Source of the DNA: Xestospongia muta
Lineage: Eukaryota; Porifera; Demospongiae; Haplosclerida; Petrosiidae
DNA length: 64,000 bases
Assembly: GCA_963693285.1 (NCBI GenBank)
Contig: OY848925.1
Span: forward strand, 3,822,932-3,886,931
Direction of reading: 5' to 3'
Of the stretch, positions 49,360 through 61,930 are shown one piece after another. The position numbers and the translations under genes were made by a program. Under the pieces are notes generated by a model. That model made no database searches. It was not told where the DNA came from and saw only the letters and a program-made list of their open reading frames with translations. Numbering within the stretch: the first letter of the stretch is position 1; the number at the start of each line of letters is the position of its first letter.

Positions 49360-50227
49360 TAGTATTACATTAAATACCGAAACTCAGAAGGCCAAAGCAT
49401 AATCTCAATGTCTTCATGTACTCATTTATCCTCTTCAAAGAGCTTTAGGGTTAGCAGTAAGTGACATCTTTGTTTCGTTTGTTAGTTGATTGTTACATTT
49501 CGAATATTCCATTACAATTGATTGAATTGTATAGGGGAAAGAGGTAAAGTGTCACTTAATGTGTAAGTATAAGAACATGTTTTATTGGACTGGATCCCTA
49601 ACTGGTAGCATTTATTACTAATAACAATAATATTTACAATTTCTAATATCGTCTTAAGTATTAAAATTTTTGTAACCATTGCATAGATTCAAAGTATCAT
49701 GTACTGGTAACTTAGCTTACAAATTATCATGTCACACAAAATGTATTTCCAAATACAATTATTGTTGATTGAAAACAATCATAACAAATTCTAATGCTAA
49801 ATGTAATAATTTTTTGAAGTAATGAATTTGTGGCATATAGTTGGATTACTCTAGACTTTAAAATTTATTCATATGAATTACTGTATACATATTATAATTG
49901 ATTTTTGAACATTCCAATATAATAAAGTGAATTTTACTTATTTATGCATGCTATATCATGTAAACTATACTTGCAGCTATATATATGGTTAGTTATTGTC
50001 TCAACACTTTAGCTCAGTGTGGCATAAATTTCAATAGAAAGAAAACATTTTTTTACCTTACTACCTTATAGGACATAATTATATAATGCAGTTTTTTTTC
50101 CAGATTTATGTTAAATATAGACAATTGACATGTACATACTTAAAAGTAAATATATAACAAAATGTCTTATATAAATATAACAAAATATATAACAAAATAA
50201 CGTCTTATCGAAAACACATTGCAGTAA
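49360..50227. other. 3' flank of receptor D
   Basis: Closely matches 14380-15340 of copy A. No coding content. Confidence 0.6.
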
Positions 50228-53200
50228 TTATTTGTCAGCAATAGTACTTATAGTAAGGCCACCATCAGCAAACGTGGCAGTGATAGCGGAAGATGAATTC
50301 ACTGGTGCTTTATCAGATTTTCCTGTTTTTCTTGTTCTAAGTTTTTGCAGTATTTTTTTAGAAAATTGTTGAACTGCTTTCCATTTTAACACAAAGTTAA
50401 GTATAGTTAAAGGCACTAACCCCAACAGAATATATGCAATGGCATTGACATAAGGATTATAGTACTGTTCAAACTCAGCTCTGTTACATTTTCCACTAAC
50501 ATAACCTAATGCTTCACATTTAAAATAATCTGTTATTGCAGTAACTTGTTTGTTTGTATTTGCTGTGTTGTAGCTGACATTGACTAAAGTGAAAACACCA
50601 AAAACAATAATTGTACAAAATACTAAAATGATTTTCTTTTCTCCTGTACTTAAATGAGTCTTGCGATCATCCTTCTTACTTGTGTAGAGAGAGTACTACA
50701 TTATAAAATTCCTAATGGTAGTATATTTAGATAGTAAGCTTACCCTGTGAATTGTCCAGACAACTACTATCAATAAACACACTCCAGTAGCTAAAATAAC
50801 ATCAATGATAACAGAAGTGTAAAACCACATATCTGAGTTGCTATTACAAAGTGTTGGTGGAAATCTTCTCAAATTATACTTGTATGTTTCAACAACAAGT
50901 GACACAATAACAGGAGGTAATGGCAATACCAAAGCTAATGATTAAGACATATGAAATTATTCATACATTATCGTATGTTTACCTAGAATTGTCATTATAG
51001 CAAACACACATTTCATCATTCCATGTTTTTCTATACGATTTGCTTTGAAAGGAAATGTCACTTTAAAGAACAGGGTTCCCACATGAAAAACCCACCAAAA
51101 CATCATGTTTAAAGTACAGTAATTAAATAAAGTACCTATAAATATAATAATAGTGGCTAGTACATAAATTGTTAAGATAAATTACCGGATAGTGTACAAA
51201 ATGCTGTTGGAGTATTTAGACTGTCAAAAAGACTTACTGAACTGCAAAGAAAAAAATTCCTTCCTATTATCACAATCAGTAACAATATAGCTGTATAAAG
51301 ATAATAAATAGAGTTTGAAATACATAAATCTTCTATATAACATACCAATGATACTGATATCAATTGTGACAAATACCACAAAAATGGATGGATATGTCAG
51401 CCTTTACATAGTAGAAATAACATTATTGTCAGAGTAATTAAATGAAATATCACTAACATTGTTTTATAATCCTTAATTGATAATCCTATTATCAGTATGC
51501 AAACCAACAAACCAAAAACAGATGCAAATATTTCTGCTGAGATCAGAACTTGAGTTCCTACATGACTGCTTTGCTCAAATTTGTCACATCTAGGTTGACA
51601 TGTCAAGTTAATTTCAATAAAGTCCTCACGACAAGTTTTAGTGAAGTTAGACATATTTTGAGCTTTCTGAACGTGGGTGTAGTTGTAGCTTTGAGCTATG
51701 AAGAATAAAATGAAATATGATATATTGGATCATTCTTATTTAAATACCATATGATAAGTCCTGACAGTTGGGTAAGCTCTTCTCAAAGCCATTATTAACA
51801 GCCCAATTCCATAATGAAGCACATACTCCAGTACTAATGTCAATACAGTCTTCTCTTGATGCTGTATATATGTTTCTATTACGACAGTCATAAAGTGGGA
51901 AGTAATTTTGACAGAGAAAAGGAAGTGCAATTTCTTGGCAATCTTTTTGTTGCACTAAAAGTGAAAGTATGTCAATGAAAACATAATCATTTATTAATAT
52001 AGATAATAAATATTAAAAAATGCACTATGGGGTTTCTCATCATATTACCTTTATCATGAAAATTATATCTAACATTGTTGTCATTATGTTAACATGTTCA
52101 CATTACCTAATTTGATTACATATTTGTTGTGTATCTATATACAAACATCGGCTTACAATAAAAGATTAGCTATCTCTTTCACTTCTCACAGGTTAGAGAT
52201 AATAGTTTTCCCAAATGTATAACATTCTAGTTGTGTACTGTTGTATGTACTTTCAGTACTATTAAAATCACTAACTTAAAAATGTATTGACCACGATCAA
52301 GTTCTTCTCTTTTTGAAGCTGAGTTTGTTTAGATTGATTGATGTAAAGATGTCCATCTCCAACAGTACAGATATCCCATTTTGTGAGAAAATCCCTACAT
52401 ATTGTACCAATATATACATCATAGTTATAACAGCCTGGTGATGTTGTGTTGAGTTGACCCCAGGCAACAGGGAGATAAGTACAGTTTGATGTACTGTTTG
52501 TATTGTTAAAACTGATACTTCTCAACAGATCATTGTTATTCGTAGTCTGTGAAGTGACAAAAGTAAATATAATTCTGACATGAATACTATGTTTTAATTT
52601 ATAATCAACTGACTAATTATCCAATTACAAATTACATATTGTACTATTTTTTATGAATATTATTGTAAAATGGTAGATTGATCATTGATCTAAGAAATTT
52701 ATGATCATTTATATCGAATGTAATAGAACAGGATGGCATGCTACAAAGGGTTAACATCATTCTGCTGTCATTGTTAAAAAATGCTGATAGAAAGTCATGT
52801 AGTTTTTAATTGTCAGAGCATTAAGATGTGTTCAATAGTTATTATTTCTTTTGTGTATATACTGGCCATGGGTTGTCAATATGTACAATGGTAGCTTTAT
52901 TGTACCATTATATGTGTAAAGCATTTTACTATAGAATTATAATAAGACATTCTTACATACTATATATGTGACCTAATTGAGATATCATTTGTTTAAGTAC
53001 ACAAACTATACATTTCCTTAGAATTAGTAATCAAAACAATGTACATTGAAAATGTTTTTGAATAAATACTTTTAATGTATTTATTGGGGATGCATGCAAA
53101 ATAAGTGAATTTGAATAAGTTAAAACCACCATTCATATTTAATTGTAGTTACTATATATCCAATATACAAAAAAAATAAATTATTAAACAACATAAACCT

Positions 53201-54096
53201 TACATTAACTCAATCATTAGCTACAAATCATTACTTTAACTTCTCTGACATCGCTATTTACACACGCATCATTAAATATCTTTATTTTTTATTTATTATG
53301 GATAATGTTTATGGATTGTTATTTTAATACTACAGTTTTGTCAATGCCCAATGGATATCAAATTTGTATAATTTACTTATAATATAAATGTAAAGGCATG
53401 CTATATAAAAGCGACAATTATACATGCTTTGAAAGTAAAAAATAGGGAAACAAGACTTTAAATTTATTGACCATGCGCGTGTATTATACAGACATGTGAG
53501 TCCAAGTTTAATAGATATAGTACAAATACCAGTAACAGTATATAGAATGCAATAGACCACATCTCTATTAGGTACTAGTCTAAGTGTTACATCAAAATAA
53601 TAATTAGCAAAAAGCGTTTGGAAACTAAAGGTAGTTCACATTTACCATTAAACATTTTAAAATATTATCATATACAAATTAGCTAACTTCACTTAATTGT
53701 CTTTTAATTTGACTAAAATTAAAAACTATAAATACATGAACTGTTACATTTTATGACTCTACTGTTTATTTGTCATATCAAATCTAAATATATGAAAATA
53801 TATACATATCTTAATAATAAACAATTATATATTTTAATAATTTTCTTAAAGTGGCTCAAACATATAAATTTGCTTTAATATGTACTCACTGTACAATTCA
53901 TATATTAAGTAACTTTCTATGAATGAAAATGTCAACTTACAAAAGCAAAATGGAATACAATAGGTAAAGAAAAGAGAGACACTACAATGCACAGAACAAT
54001 AATCAGAATGGTAATCTCTATTATAGACTTTCGTGATCTACAGCATAATAATAATCTTTTCCGTGAGCAGAATTGGCCATTCGCCTCAACTTCCAT
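50228..54096 (-). CDS. Class F (Frizzled-like) receptor D
   Basis: Nine exons: 53941..54096, 52276..52546, 51748..51954, 51458..51695, 51346..51401, 51186..51290, 50983..51135, 50744..50934, 50228..50695. They sum to 1,845 nt (614 residues), all in phase with GT-AG sites. Same plan as receptor C: signal-anchor exon, ten-Cys Frizzled-type CRD, CQPRCDKFEQ linker, seven TM helices. The tail is complete, with NFVLKWKAVQQFSKK, a basic RTRKTGKSDK stretch and a Ser/Thr-rich end. It still has no KTxxxW. Near-identical to C in exons and introns. D is the best full-length reference for this family in the window. Expected at the plasma membrane; ligand unknown. Confidence 0.9.
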
Positions 54097-54110
54097 AATC
54101 GATTATTCTA

Positions 54111-54368
54111 AAATTAACGCTAGAATTTACTTCTTCTTGTTTAAAGTTGTTCGTAGAGGGAATTCGTTCACTATTCTTCTCTTAGTCTAGCTAGCTAGAC
54201 CTTCTTCCTTTTCGATAAGCTGACGGGCTGAGGAGGGTATAGAAGCGAACTGGCCTTACTGCCCCATTGGAATGTATGGAATATGGGGCAGTACCGCAAT
54301 GTTTATATAGTGGTTATAAACTGTTATTAACCTCGCTGTGCGTGGGCGCATAGCGAGGGTACTGTAGT

Positions 54369-54400
<32 letters not shown>

Positions 54401-55522
54401 CTGTTACCAGAGTTGTTTTTTTTGAACTGCTATAACTTGGCAACCGAATCATTAGCAGCTACCAACGTTTAGCAACGAATAGAAAAGCATGTGGACTTTA
54501 CAACAGTAGTGTCAAGAACATCGTCAAGGAAAACATAAGCTTAAAACTCGCAAAAGAATTTTCAGGCTGCAGAGGTCAAGTGCCGTTTCTCGAAAAGTAA
54601 AAAACTTAACGTGGAGATTTTTTAGCATGTTGTAAATAATCTCAGAGGAATACGGATCAGCAAGACAGAAGGCCGTTGGTCGAAGTAATCGTTAGAAAAG
54701 TTTTGAAAAATGTTTTGTGGACTTGGAGCGAAGTAACGCATTCAGGAAACGTCTCCAAGCACTGAAAAGACTGCTACTAATAGATAATATATCGATTTAT
54801 ATTTGTACCACGGGACGTTTCCAAAGAAGGTTTCATCTTCAAGTTACAATAAATTTTGTATATGAAATATTGATAGATTTTAAAGGGTCATGTAAAGACT
54901 CAGAGAAACTTTTCATCACGAAAGTAGCACTTAATCTTGCTTGGGAATTGAATGATATTATCACTTATTCAGTTACTGCTTCACAAACATGGCAAAGCTA
55001 GAAATCAAGCAACAATTAATGAGCATATACAGAATGACAAAGCTTGCCATTTTATAACCACACCTTCTGGAATGTTAATAAATTTTCTTGCAATAACAAC
55101 ATCATAGCTGGGCCTAAGCTGGCATAGAATTTATAAATAACTTAGAAACTACAGCGAGGTTCGGCACTTTAGTGCCTTTCATTACAATTGTATGTGACCC
55201 TTGAGTTCTTTTATCTCTGTTGTCCTTCCAAATTTGGAAGTTGTTATGCCAAGCTAATATATAACTGAAACCCAGGGACATGTTATTGCTGTACTAAATA
55301 AATTTGTCAAAGAAATGTTGTTGAGAAAATTCCAGGTTGTTACCATAATGCCTATAAACTCTTTGAGAGGTCATCCTTTCAAAAAAACAAATGCAAATAT
55401 CATATGGTTTACAAGTTGCTTACTAGAAAACGAAAACAACTAACAAATTATCAGATATATGATATATTTTTTTTCAAATCACTTAATTGTCAAAATTAAT
55501 GCTAGAGTTTACTTCTTCTTGT
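54111..55522. repeat. Direct repeats flanking a 1.4-kb insertion in copy B
   Basis: A 30-nt sequence just upstream of the receptor D start (54111-54140, 'aaattaacgctagaattta...') recurs with two changes at 55493-55522. The sequence between them is absent from copy A. Confidence 0.7.
54329..55161. mobile_element. Candidate DNA element with 11-bp terminal inverted repeats
   Basis: 'aacctcgctgt' at 54329-54339 and its exact reverse complement at 55151-55161 bound 833 bp. The left end also has a short hairpin (cctcgct...agcgagg) and a (TG)n run at 54373-54402. An open frame at 54717-55001 (plus, 94 residues) matches no transposase I know. No clear target-site duplication is visible, so the assignment is tentative. 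Confidence 0.4.
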
Positions 55523-55989
55523 AACCAGTGATTAACTCTTCACAAAGAAAGTCAATACCAGAATGACTGCATGCATAGTCCTTGTCCTAAACCCTAAACC
55601 TTTGGAATAAGGAATTCCTTGTGCTGTACAAGTAGCTGCTATTTGTAGATTTTGTTGCTATAATAATTATGTTATCTTAGTAATTATGGTTATGTCATCT
55701 ATATTTCTATCTCTATAATATATATTTGCTTCCTTTGTTCCAATTAATACTTATTATTTCATAGCCTTTTCAAAATGTAGTGATTTAAATTGAATTAGGT
55801 TATAGGCAAAAGGAGATGACTATGATTTATATAATATTATAATTAAATACACAATTAATCAGAGGCGTAGCTAGAAGTCAAGTGTTGGGTAGACCCAGTG
55901 TATTTAACAATAATGATTATGATTATATAGATAAAATGTTATTTTAATATCAGATAGCTTTATGTGGCTACTGATACAACAGAAATCCA

Positions 55990-57015
55990 AAAATGATTGA
56001 TCATGATAAGATTATTCTTCTGTTGCCATCTTCAGCAATAAATGACTTTATAAATATGACTGTAATCAAGCGTTTTAGTAATGTCCTTTTCAATAGAAAG
56101 AATGGCAATATGATTTAGTCTATGTTCAGTCATTGTTGACCTGAGGTAGGTTTTTATCCCCTTCAAAGCGGAAAATGATCTTTCGCAGAAGCAGTAGTGA
56201 CGATTATGGTAAGCTATATTTGTAGTATTTTAACGACATTTGGAAACGAAGCCTTAAGTTTTGAGAGTTCTTCTAGAGCTTCACTATAGAGTTGTATGTC
56301 TTTTCATCTTTTTCCGATATTTTCAGGGTCTACTTTTCTGAGTGCATTAAGTAACAACAACATTGATTTATTATTTATTTACTGATTTATCAATGGTAAT
56401 AGTTCTGTTGGTTCCAAGAAAGATTCAGAACAAGGGTTACAACTTTGAACTGCTCTCGTAATTTCCAGTGCTTCATCAGAGAATCTTCTACTAAGCTTAT
56501 TCAACAGTATGTCTAAAACAGGAAAGTAAAAAGACATCTTTAGCTGTTCACCACTGTTGTAAGCAGCATTGGAACAAAAATTAATGCTTGGAGTATCATG
56601 AAAAACTTTATTGTCATCAAATCTTCTAGGAAGATTTCTGGTTCACTTTGGTCTCTGTTCAACATCATCAATTTTGTATACATTGGCTACATATCCCTTG
56701 CATATTGTTTATCTTAGCCCACTCTGAATCTAACCTAAAATCCTTCAAAGTTTCCTCTGTTAGCTGATTCACTGGATTCATTGTGCCCATACATAGCTAT
56801 TTCCTGATGACAGCATAAGGATAAAACATCAATGAGTCCATGCATGCATATAATGGCGATTTTTCTGGATAAGTTCAGCTTTAGTCTTATGAGTCCATGC
56901 ATGCATATAATGGCGATTTTTCTGGATAAGTTCAGCTTTAGTCTTACAAAAGTTTACTTTGCCAATAGTTTGCATGTTTAAAGATGTTGCTAGATAATTA
57001 AGAGTACTCTTCATT
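55990..57015 (-). pseudogene. hAT-type transposase relic, C-terminal part (copy B)
   Basis: Same relic as 20930-21860, with the dimerisation-region block (near 56220-56060) and the upstream LLNELSRRF-like block. It is as degenerate as its copy, so it was dead before the segment duplicated. Confidence 0.65.
56833..56946. repeat. 57-bp perfect tandem duplication
   Basis: Two identical units, 56833-56889 and 56890-56946, each beginning 'tgagtccatgcatgcatata'. Copy A has one unit (about 21723-21778), so this postdates the segmental duplication. Confidence 0.9.
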
Positions 57016-57299
57016 TTATTCACATAATTCCTGACAAAATACAGTGAATGGTATATTTGGATATGGTTTCTATACTTGTTCATGGGCAGTTTAAAATAAT
57101 TTGTTATAATGGAATGAATTTTAAACTAAGAAAAACAGGAATATGTACTTGATGTAATGTTTTATATTGTTGGTTAATGATCTTACCAGTTGTAATATGT
57201 GTTCATATATTTATAGAGTTTACTGGACATTGTGCTTTTGTTTCAATGGTCTATACTTTGTTTAGTCTGAATTATGTGAATGTAATAATAAATATGAGT

Positions 57300-57500
57300 C
57301 AAGAGTTGATGAAAATCTTTTAATACGTTTTCATATCCATCTATCTTGATCATATTTGAATTGTTGATTGTACAGTAATAGGTATGTTATAATGATATAA
57401 TGATATAATAACAACTGGACAAGGTTTTAATCCTTTATATAGCCTCTTGGTCATCATCATTTCCATTAACAGAAGTGATTTACTCTACAGTTCAACAAGT
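57300..57500 (+). pseudogene. Receptor relic, exons 5-6 (plus strand)
   Basis: Plus-strand traces of the TM2 exon (YPSILIIFELLI-like, near 57335-57385) and the following loop exon (acceptor-like 'ccattaacag' then 'aagtgatttactctacagttc'). The same pair recurs at 58395-58620. Confidence 0.55.
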
Positions 57501-57507
57501 CTTATGC

Positions 57508-57663
57508 AAAATTAAATACTATAGGTAGAGAAAAGAGAGACGCTAAAATGCACAGAACAATAATAGGAACAATAATCTCTATTATATTGAGAGACCTTCA
57601 TGAAATACAGCATAATAATAATCTTTTCCGTGAGCAGAGTTGGCCATTCTCCTCAACTTCCAT
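57508..57663 (-). pseudogene. Orphan receptor exon 1
   Basis: Matches exon 1 of receptors C and D (ATG at 57663; MEVEENGQLCSRKRLL) and its 5' flank to about 57960, but has an in-frame TGA and no intact downstream exons. Confidence 0.75.
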
Positions 57664-57984
57664 AATTGATTATTCTAAAATTAACACTAGAGTTTACTTC
57701 TTGTTTAAAATTGTGCTTTTGTCGTAGAGGGAATTCGTTTACTATTCTTCTCTATAATCAAAACTTGTCACCCACGACTAACGTCAATGAATATTATTGA
57801 ACCCAACTGTCGATTTGGTGTTTGAAAACAATAAGTAAATTGAGTTAGAGCTTCCTCTTTACTTCTCATGCAGCAAAGAGGAGTGTGTATTTTGAATGCA
57901 TCTCATTTAATATAGCCACTAAAAGAAAGCAGGGAGTTAACGCAAAGTGCAAGTATTAGTGAAAAGGCCAATGAACTAATAAAT

Positions 57985-58075
57985 ATTGATTGGAAGAAAG
58001 GAAGCAAATATATACTATAGATATAGAAAAAACAGATGACATAACTATAATGACTAAGATAACATAACTATTATA
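57985..58075. repeat. Inverted copy of hAT-relic flank
   Basis: Reverse complement of about 20560-20650 (and 55670-55750), recognisable by 'gaagcaaatatata'. It shows that this region was rearranged by inversion. Confidence 0.65.
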
Positions 58076-58147
58076 GCAACATGTTCTAATTTAGAGTTAT
58101 GTGCTAAAGTAAATAAAGCAAAGATAATAAATCATCACATTGAAATA

Positions 58148-58400
58148 ATAATTTTCTTCTCAGCTGTACTCAGCCGTCTTTTCTTCTTATTGTTAGACCT
58201 CGAAAGAAAACATGGTTTTTACATATTATAAATTATGAAATTCACCAATATTTCTACATTACCTAAACATTAATTCAAAATATGACAAAGAGTAGGTAAG
58301 TTGCAATAACAACAAGTATATATATCAAAAATGACTAACAGAATGGAACCACATGGCTTCATTACTGATACAAAGTGTTGATGGAAATATATTGTTAGGT
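58148..58400 (-). pseudogene. Receptor relic, exons 8-9 (minus strand)
   Basis: Minus-strand traces: the TM4-5 exon with CISNEAMWFHSV and a stop soon after, then KKRRLSTAEKKIII from the start of the last exon. The rest of the tail exon is lost. Confidence 0.65.
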
Positions 58401-58720
58401 TTTCATATTCATCTATCTTGTTTATATTTGAAGTTGTTGATTGTACAGTAATAGGTATGTTATAATGATATATAATAACAACTGGGCAAGGTTTTAATTC
58501 TTTATATAGTACTCTTAGTCTTCATTATTTCCATTAACAGAAGTGATTTACTCTGCAGTTCAACAAGTCTTATTGATGGCCTCAATAATTAACACCATTT
58601 TGTACACTACCAGATTTAATGATATTATTTTACATCAGAAATATCTATGGTTCCTTCATATAGGAGTTGTTTTATATTATGTTAATAATAACATAGTATT
58701 GATGTGGTCCATCAGTTGGT
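58395..58720 (+). pseudogene. Receptor relic, exons 5-7 (plus strand)
   Basis: TM2-like block with donor near 58455, a loop exon from about 58543 (equivalent to SDLLCSSTSLID), and the start of the TM3 exon (VLYYVNNNIVLMW near 58668-58708). Frameshifted. Confidence 0.6.
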
Positions 58721-59399
58721 GTTGCCTTTCTCAATAATTTCCAAATTCTTAAACTTTACTCTATTTGATGAGTACTTGATCTAACAATAATTTTATCTGT
58801 TAGTTAAATATTGTCTAATAAATGCACACATGCACACATACAAGAGTATTATGTTTCTTAGATTACATAAACTCTTGTACTATAATCTTCTGAGCAGAAT
58901 CATCCTATATTGCTCTAATTAGAGCTAATATCTCTCCATTAACTCATGGTAATAATGATATTGCTACATCACTAACTCCTCCTCTAATTTCATAACACAA
59001 GACTCTCAAGCGATCATACAAATTTCAAAAGAGTTATATTAGATTCTGATCTTTCTTGTGCCAGTTTGACAACGTCTACTTATGTCCATTTTCTTATTTT
59101 AATGCCTTTCATGAGTTAATCTTCTAAATTAATTCTTGATACTGCTTCTGTTTTATGAGTATATGATTGTTAAATTAATTTTATGTATTATTTATATATT
59201 GTTCAATGTTATATTAATATTAATATATTAATATGTATTAACATGTACATGGATATAATGCACTACAGGTATATAGTGTATCCTCTATTCCGGACACCAC
59301 TTACACTAGTTAAGTTAGCACAAGTAATTATACATCATAACAGGCACAACAAAACCATGTTTTAGCTTTTCGAGGGTTTTTGAGATTTAAATATTTGAA
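58721..59399. other. No gene; dispersed repeat
   Basis: 58960-59170 is similar to 63585-63830 ('ttctgatc.tt.ttgtgcca' core), which marks a dispersed repeat of unknown type. The rest is AT-rich spacer. Confidence 0.45.
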
Positions 59400-61160
59400 G
59401 TGAAAATCAATTTAAACAACAGTCGCACACTACTGATGACTGCATTTGATTATCATTCAGGCACGTGTATCTCCCACAATAGTAAACAGCATTTTTTTGA
59501 AGTGTGTCCACAAAACTCTTTACTGCCATCCATGCATCTTTACTACAATACTTTGCTGTGCTTTTCAAGCACACATTCTCATCTAAACAGGAAGCCGAAA
59601 ATTTTTTGGGACAAATCTCAACTTCCTCTTCTTGTACAATCCTGTCACCATTCACAGCATCAACATCTATTTCAGGATCAACAAACCAAGCAAGAAGTAT
59701 TGAAATAACAATATACAAGTAAAAAGACAACATCAAAGTAACTTTTTTTTTCTTTATGAGTTTTCTTAAGAAATGGTACAGGTTTGTTCTCTTGGCTACA
59801 TTTTCTTTTCTTAGGTATTCCAATCACTGTTTTATCTGCCCCTTTGGGCCTACCATGTTTCTTAATTTTTGGAGGCATTGTTATGTCAGCAAGGTCTGTG
59901 GTATAAAGAAGTTAAATCAGTTATGAGTAACAAAATAAGTCTCAACTTGATTGTGTAGTGTGTGGAACAAGCATATTTGTAAAGATGCTTGTGGAAATTC
60001 CTTTTTGAACATTTATTAAAATCCTTGTCACTCATCACAACTTTAGTATCAACCTGCATAGGATTTACACTCTTGAATGCTTGAACCATTTTGGTAATGA
60101 CTGACTCTGTTTCCAGTGTAGTTAAAATACCAATACAATTTCACCTTGGCCATTACCATCAATGGACATCATTAAGTAAACTGGCATTCTCAAATTAGTG
60201 AGTTTATATGTTTCATCAACAAGGACAACTTTGGGATATGAAGAGAATATAGCTTTCATTGTACCATCCTGAAACATAAAGCTAGAGAAAGTATCACTGG
60301 TGAAAACCTCAACAGTAGAACCTATTATATACATGCATAAGTTTACAAATATATGTTATATGACAATTATCACCTTCCACTTTCCTTAATTTGCTTACTA
60401 GCAACTCCAAATTGTTTCCATCCTCATTTTTACTTGATCCTACTTGAATGTTAGTGATGTCTCTCAGTGTTATAATTTTTCTTGTTGTTTCACTTAGGTA
60501 TTGGTAAAGGATTTTTTTTGACTTTCATTTTCTATAAACCTTCTGCTTCTTTTATAACTTTGACATCCAATATCCTTTGTCGAGGAAGATGATCATATAT
60601 TGCCTAACATGAGTGAAAATAATTTGTTGTTTTGTACATCGATCATTGAATTACTTTATTAATATCATAGCTATGATTTTCATTTACTTCAGTCACTACT
60701 AAGGATTGTCCATCATCACTTAAGGATAACTTGATCAGTGCTTTACACTCCTGTTTAATAGTGTTATGCAAATTAGTGAAACCACGCCCAACTCACATGT
60801 TATAACATGTACATGTGTAAACTTACCTCTGATGAGGTCTTTTTCCATTACCTTTACTATGGTACTTTCTGCCACCAAAACACAGGAGAAATTGATGTAA
60901 TAATAAATCAACGACTGATTCGCCTGAGCTACTTTACAGGGAACTATCTTTTTCGACGCCTTCAGTGTCCTTGAGTCACTATGACACAGTTCCACATACT
61001 TGGTGCTCTCATATGCTGATATCTTATCTTTAAGTATATCATAAGATGAAAATTTGTCTCCAACAACAAAAGACACGGCTACATGCGAGTCATTACAAGA
61101 AACGTCGTCTTCAGTTTCCATCTCGGTTTCTAGTTGGCTCTCAATTAAATTATTATACAT
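59400..61160 (-). pseudogene. ZSWIM/MULE-like transposase-derived gene, broken
   Basis: N-terminal exon 60827..61160 (ATG at 61160) has FSSYDILKDKISAYE and SDSRTLKASKK, then loses frame by one base before the GG-basic block; donor GTAAGT at about 60821-60826. Next come short exons near 60690-60750 (KALIKLSLSDDGQ), 60540-60600 (HLPRQRIL) and 60376-60520 (a LEAVV-like helix). Then 60122..60334 has FSSYPKVVLVDETYKLTNLR and MSIDGNGQGEIV, the first part of the MULE-type catalytic core, followed by VVMSDKD at about 60030. The SWIM finger is missing. The sequence jumps to a basic KKHGRPKGADKTVIGIPKKR block (59880-59800) and a Cys-rich end (59600-59407). The block order matches the family, but the frameshift and missing middle indicate inactivity. 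Confidence 0.65.
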
Positions 61161-61930
61161 TTACTGTCATTTAGCTCAATTTTTCTATCGTCTGCGCATG
61201 CGCAAATGATTGTCGGATCTATAGCCACACAATTCACGTCCGGCAGCCGGATCTGTAAACACTGCGGAACATAAAAGTATATATTTTTGCATTAATGTAT
61301 GGTGTTTAATTATGGACTTTCTAGACACTGTCATTTATCAATAGATCGAATGATGTATTAGATCCATAATACAATTTTAATGCTTGCACCAATTTCTTCA
61401 ATCTAACTGCAGAGACATTGCTAAGAAAACTCTTTTGAGAGACTCCTAGGTTGTTAATATGCTGCTTGTACACAATTTGAAAGTTTTTTATTAATATATA
61501 ACAAATGTAAATACCATATGGTTTTATAAAAGCTTACTAGATAACAAAAGAACTGTCTAAGTTGTCAGATGTGTGATACAAGCAATAATTTTTGAATATC
61601 ATGTAATCATCTGATATCCAAAAATCATTGTTGTCATAATCTTCTTTGTCTTCTGAATTGGTAGATTAGTACAGTTTTTAAACATGCCAAATATTAATTG
61701 TTCAATAATCGTATCTGTTATTTATATATTAACTAATAAATGAAACAATAACCTGTGTATAATCTATACTTAATATGTATTTACAAGTACATGGATATTT
61801 AATGCATGTACAAGTATATAGCAGATCCTCTCTCCTATGTATATATAACTGAATGAGCAATGATAGTATATTATCTATTACTGGAATTTTTCAGATCTAT
61901 GATAATTACTTCTGTTACTTCATATAGGAG
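61161..61930. other. Spacer with a dispersed repeat
   Basis: 61415-61590 resembles 55295-55480 (shared 'ctaggttgtta'-like and 'accatatggttt' blocks). No gene. Confidence 0.45.

Larger units (their letters stand above)
46985..57022. repeat. Segmental duplication, copy B
   Basis: Same orientation as copy A (11925-21855) and collinear over receptor, flanks and hAT tail. Insertions specific to this copy: a ZSWIM-type exon block (48789-49359), a 1.4-kb segment at 54141-55522, and a 57-bp tandem doubling (56833-56946). It lacks the 570-bp block found at 12960-13530. Confidence 0.85.

Noticed and set aside
15413..54096. Canonical Frizzled KTxxxW motif after TM7
   Set aside because: Looked for in B, C and D; the position reads KWRSVQ, KWKAEN or KWKAVQ, so the motif is absent.
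56829..57083. Minus-strand frame with a perfect 19-residue repeat
   Set aside because: The repeat is the 57-bp DNA doubling in a dead hAT relic, not a repeat protein.
59400..59708. 102-residue plus-strand frame
   Set aside because: Antisense of the Cys-rich end of the ZSWIM-like gene.
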